From positions 1 through 25,260 of the forward strand of contig QZKK01000062.1 of the NCBI GenBank assembly GCA_003599475.1: a stretch of DNA of 25,260 nucleotides. The letters are read 5' to 3'. The notes below the pieces were generated by a model. That model worked only from the letters and a program-made list of their open reading frames with translations. It did not search any database and was not told where the DNA came from. Positions 23,603 through 25,260 of this stretch are shown one piece after another (the stretch's first letter is position 1; every line of letters begins with the position of its first letter). The DNA comes from Desulfobacteraceae bacterium (lineage in GTDB: Bacteria > Desulfobacterota > Desulfobacteria > Desulfobacterales > SURF-15). Both the position numbers and the translations under genes were made by a program.

Positions 23603-23946
23603 GGAAGAAAATTCCAAGCTCCAAGCACCAAATTCCAAACAATAAGACCAAACAATCAAATGAAGAAATATTCAAATGAGGGCGGGAAGAGCCAGAAGAT
23701 TAGAAGATTAGATAATCTGCGGAAATCAGCGGCTATTTTTCTTATTGGAATTTGAATATTGAATATTGTTTGGAATTTGGTGCTTGGGATTTGTGATTTT
23801 CTTCATGGAGTATTCGCTTTTTTCTTGAATTTTGTTTGATTATTGGAATTTTGTCTTATTGAATATTGTTTGGAATTTGGTGCTTGGGATTTGTGATTTT
23901 CTCCCCCTTGGTGCTTGGGATTTGTGATTTAACTTTGGAGATTTAC
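23603..23946. repeat. Paired AT-rich arms, with the right arm partly triplicated, before the aminotransferase gene
   Basis: The left arm (about 23603-23680) starts right after manC with AATTCCAAGCTCCAAGCACC. The core (23681-23740) holds AGAAGATTAGAAGATTAG and a GCGGAAATCAGCGG stretch. The right side (23741-23930) has three partial right arms in a row, each ending in GGTGCTTGGGATTTGTGATT. No gene is visible. A frame open from 23866 into the next gene is made of repeat sequence and is not its true start. Confidence 0.8.
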
Positions 23947-25083
23947 ATGAAAGTGCCGCTTCTCGACCTGAAAGCACAGTATCAGACGATCAAACCGGAA
24001 ATCCTGAAGGCCGCCGAAGAGGTCTTCGAAAGCCAGTACTTCATTCTGGGGCCGCGCGTGGAGGCGCTGGAAAAAGAAATCGCCCGGTATTCGGACTGCC
24101 CCTTTGCCGTCGGGGTTTCTTCGGGAACCGATGCGCTGCTGATTGCGCTGATGGCTGCAGGCGTCGGAGCCGGGGATCTCGTGCTGACGACCCCTTACAG
24201 CTTCTTTGCCACTGCGGGCGCTGTTGCCAGGATGGGAGCAAGGACGCTTTTTGCGGATATCGACCCGGCTACCTGCAACATCTCACCGGAAAGCGCTGCA
24301 GAGGTCTTAAAGTCGATGGACCGCGCGGATCGAAAACGGCTCAAGGCGATGATCCCGGTGCACCTGTACGGCCAATGTGCGGATATGGATCCTCTGATGG
24401 CGCTTTCCGATCGATATGGCCTGATTATGATTGAAGATGCCGCCCAGGCCATCGGATCGGTCTACAGGGGCCGGCGGGCCGGATCGATCGGATCGTTCGG
24501 CTGCTTTTCCTTTTTTCCCTCGAAGAATCTCGGGGCTTTCGGAGACGGGGGAATGGTCACCTGCCGATCGGAGGATCTCTGTGAAAAACTCCGGATCCTG
24601 AGGGCCCACGGCTCCCAGCCGAAATACTATCATCAGCGCGTCGGGGGCAACTTCCGCCTGGATGCGCTTCAGGCAGCCATCGTATCGGTGAAATTGAAGT
24701 ATCTCGACGGATGGACGGAGGCGCGCCGGAAGAACGCGCAGCTTTACCGGAGCCTTTTTGCGGAAGCGGGGCTTGCCGGAAGAATCGTGCTCCCGGTCGA
24801 AAAGGAGGAACGGCACATCTTCAACCAGTTTGTCATCCGTGTGCCCGAGAAAAGAGACAAACTGCAGTCTGCGCTCCGGGAGGCCGGCATCGGCACAGAA
24901 GTCTACTATCCTGTTCCCCTTCATCTTCAGGAGTGTTTTGCCGATCTTGGCTATAAGAAAGGCGACTTCCCGGCAGCCGAGGATGCCGCCGGACGCACAC
25001 TGGCCCTTCCGATATACCCGGAGCTCGCCGAAGAACAGCAGCACTACGTGGTCGAAAAGATCCGGGAGTTCTATAGAACGTAG
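23947..25083 (+). CDS. DegT/DnrJ/EryC1/StrS-family sugar aminotransferase
   Basis: This 378-residue PLP enzyme of fold type I adds an amino group to a keto sugar attached to a nucleotide. Motifs are VPLLDLKAQY at the N-terminus, FILGPRVEALEKEIARY, GVSSGTDALLIAL, TTPYSFFATAGA, PVHLYGQCADM, EDAAQAIGS, and the PLP lysine K193 in FFPSKNLGAFGDGG, then GGNFRLDALQAAIV and GIGTEVYYPVPLHLQ. It resembles WbpE-like enzymes (UDP-3-keto sugar acids), but the substrate cannot be fixed; with manC next door a GDP-sugar is also possible. The ATG at 23947 has GGAG 8-10 bases upstream. It suggests a glycan or O-antigen locus continuing to the right. Confidence 0.9.
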   Translation: MKVPLLDLKAQYQTIKPEILKAAEEVFESQYFILGPRVEALEKEIARYSDCPFAVGVSSGTDALLIALMAAGVGAGDLVLTTPYSFFATAGAVARMGARTLFADIDPATCNISPESAAEVLKSMDRADRKRLKAMIPVHLYGQCADMDPLMALSDRYGLIMIEDAAQAIGSVYRGRRAGSIGSFGCFSFFPSKNLGAFGDGGMVTCRSEDLCEKLRILRAHGSQPKYYHQRVGGNFRLDALQAAIVSVKLKYLDGWTEARRKNAQLYRSLFAEAGLAGRIVLPVEKEERHIFNQFVIRVPEKRDKLQSALREAGIGTEVYYPVPLHLQECFADLGYKKGDFPAAEDAAGRTLALPIYPELAEEQQHYVVEKIREFYRT

Positions 25084-25260
25084 AAGTCGGAGATCAGAAG
25101 CCGGAAGTCAGGAAGGGAAGAAAATCACAAATTCCAAGCATCAAATTTCAAACAACAAGACTGACGGTCTCGTAAAAAGTCGAGAATTGACCCTTTTTGT
25201 CATTCCGGCGAAAGCCGGAATCCAGTTATTTCAACAGGTTCTGGATGCCGGATCAAGTCC
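25084..25260. repeat. Left AT-rich arm followed by a second dispersed repeat with a tetraloop hairpin
   Basis: After the aminotransferase come GAAGTCGG-type simple repeats (25084-25115), then a left arm (about 25120-25164). From 25166 a different family begins, containing TCTCGTAAAAAGTCGAGAAT and an 8-bp stem ATTCCGGC / GCCGGAAT around a GAAA tetraloop (25202-25221). A truncated copy of this family is at 11836-11882. The element runs out of the window. Confidence 0.75.

Overview
The window looks like a chromosomal segment of an anaerobic, GC-rich Gram-negative bacterium, most likely a sulfate-reducing-type Desulfobacterota (former Deltaproteobacteria). This is an inference from three things: a four-subunit 2-oxoacid:ferredoxin oxidoreductase operon, the hisC-cmk-rpsA-sppA neighbourhood, and intergenic spaces packed with AT-rich dispersed repeats plus a four-helix-bundle (23S intervening-sequence type) protein. 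No phage, plasmid, CRISPR array, rRNA or tRNA gene was seen.

Layout. (1) 1-6.5 kb: on the minus strand, plsB (membrane phospholipid synthesis) is followed at 36 bp by a fused sugar nucleotidyltransferase-sugar kinase that looks like MurU-AmgK. A small two-helix membrane protein with its own strong terminator lies on the plus strand. Then comes a minus-strand NamZ-type exo-N-acetylmuramidase. NamZ plus MurU-AmgK would release MurNAc, phosphorylate it and return it to UDP-MurNAc, so this end reads as a cell-wall recycling neighbourhood. (2) 6.8-9.8 kb: a plus-strand ferredoxin / alpha / beta / gamma operon for oxidative decarboxylation of 2-oxoacids (Vor/Kor type), with a good promoter and a leader hairpin. 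(3) 10-15.3 kb: hisC-cmk (4-bp overlap), then rpsA with a structured leader, then sppA. (4) 15.3-18.2 kb: a minus-strand yciO-type gene, a 766-bp non-coding stretch with a 340-bp tandem duplication and a 9-bp degenerate microsatellite, then guaB. (5) 18.2-18.7 kb: a four-helix-bundle gene without an ATG, lying between inverted repeat arms. (6) 18.8-25.1 kb: dnaE, a mannose-1-phosphate guanylyltransferase with a worn-out cupin domain, and a DegT-family sugar aminotransferase, suggesting that a surface-glycan locus begins here.

The most unusual layer is the repeats. Most larger intergenic gaps hold one or both of two AT-rich arms that are reverse complements of each other. They start a few bases after stop codons and end just before the next ribosome binding site, with a variable core between them. 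At one locus the core is the four-helix-bundle gene. In two genes (murU-amgK and cmk) an arm supplies the last codons and the stop. Other dispersed elements include a 54-bp element inverted on either side of rpsA, a second 'TCTCGTAAAAAGTCG' family at 11.8 and 25.2 kb, and TCTGTCGTCCGTC-like simple repeats. All functional statements rest on reading motifs by eye; no database search was possible.
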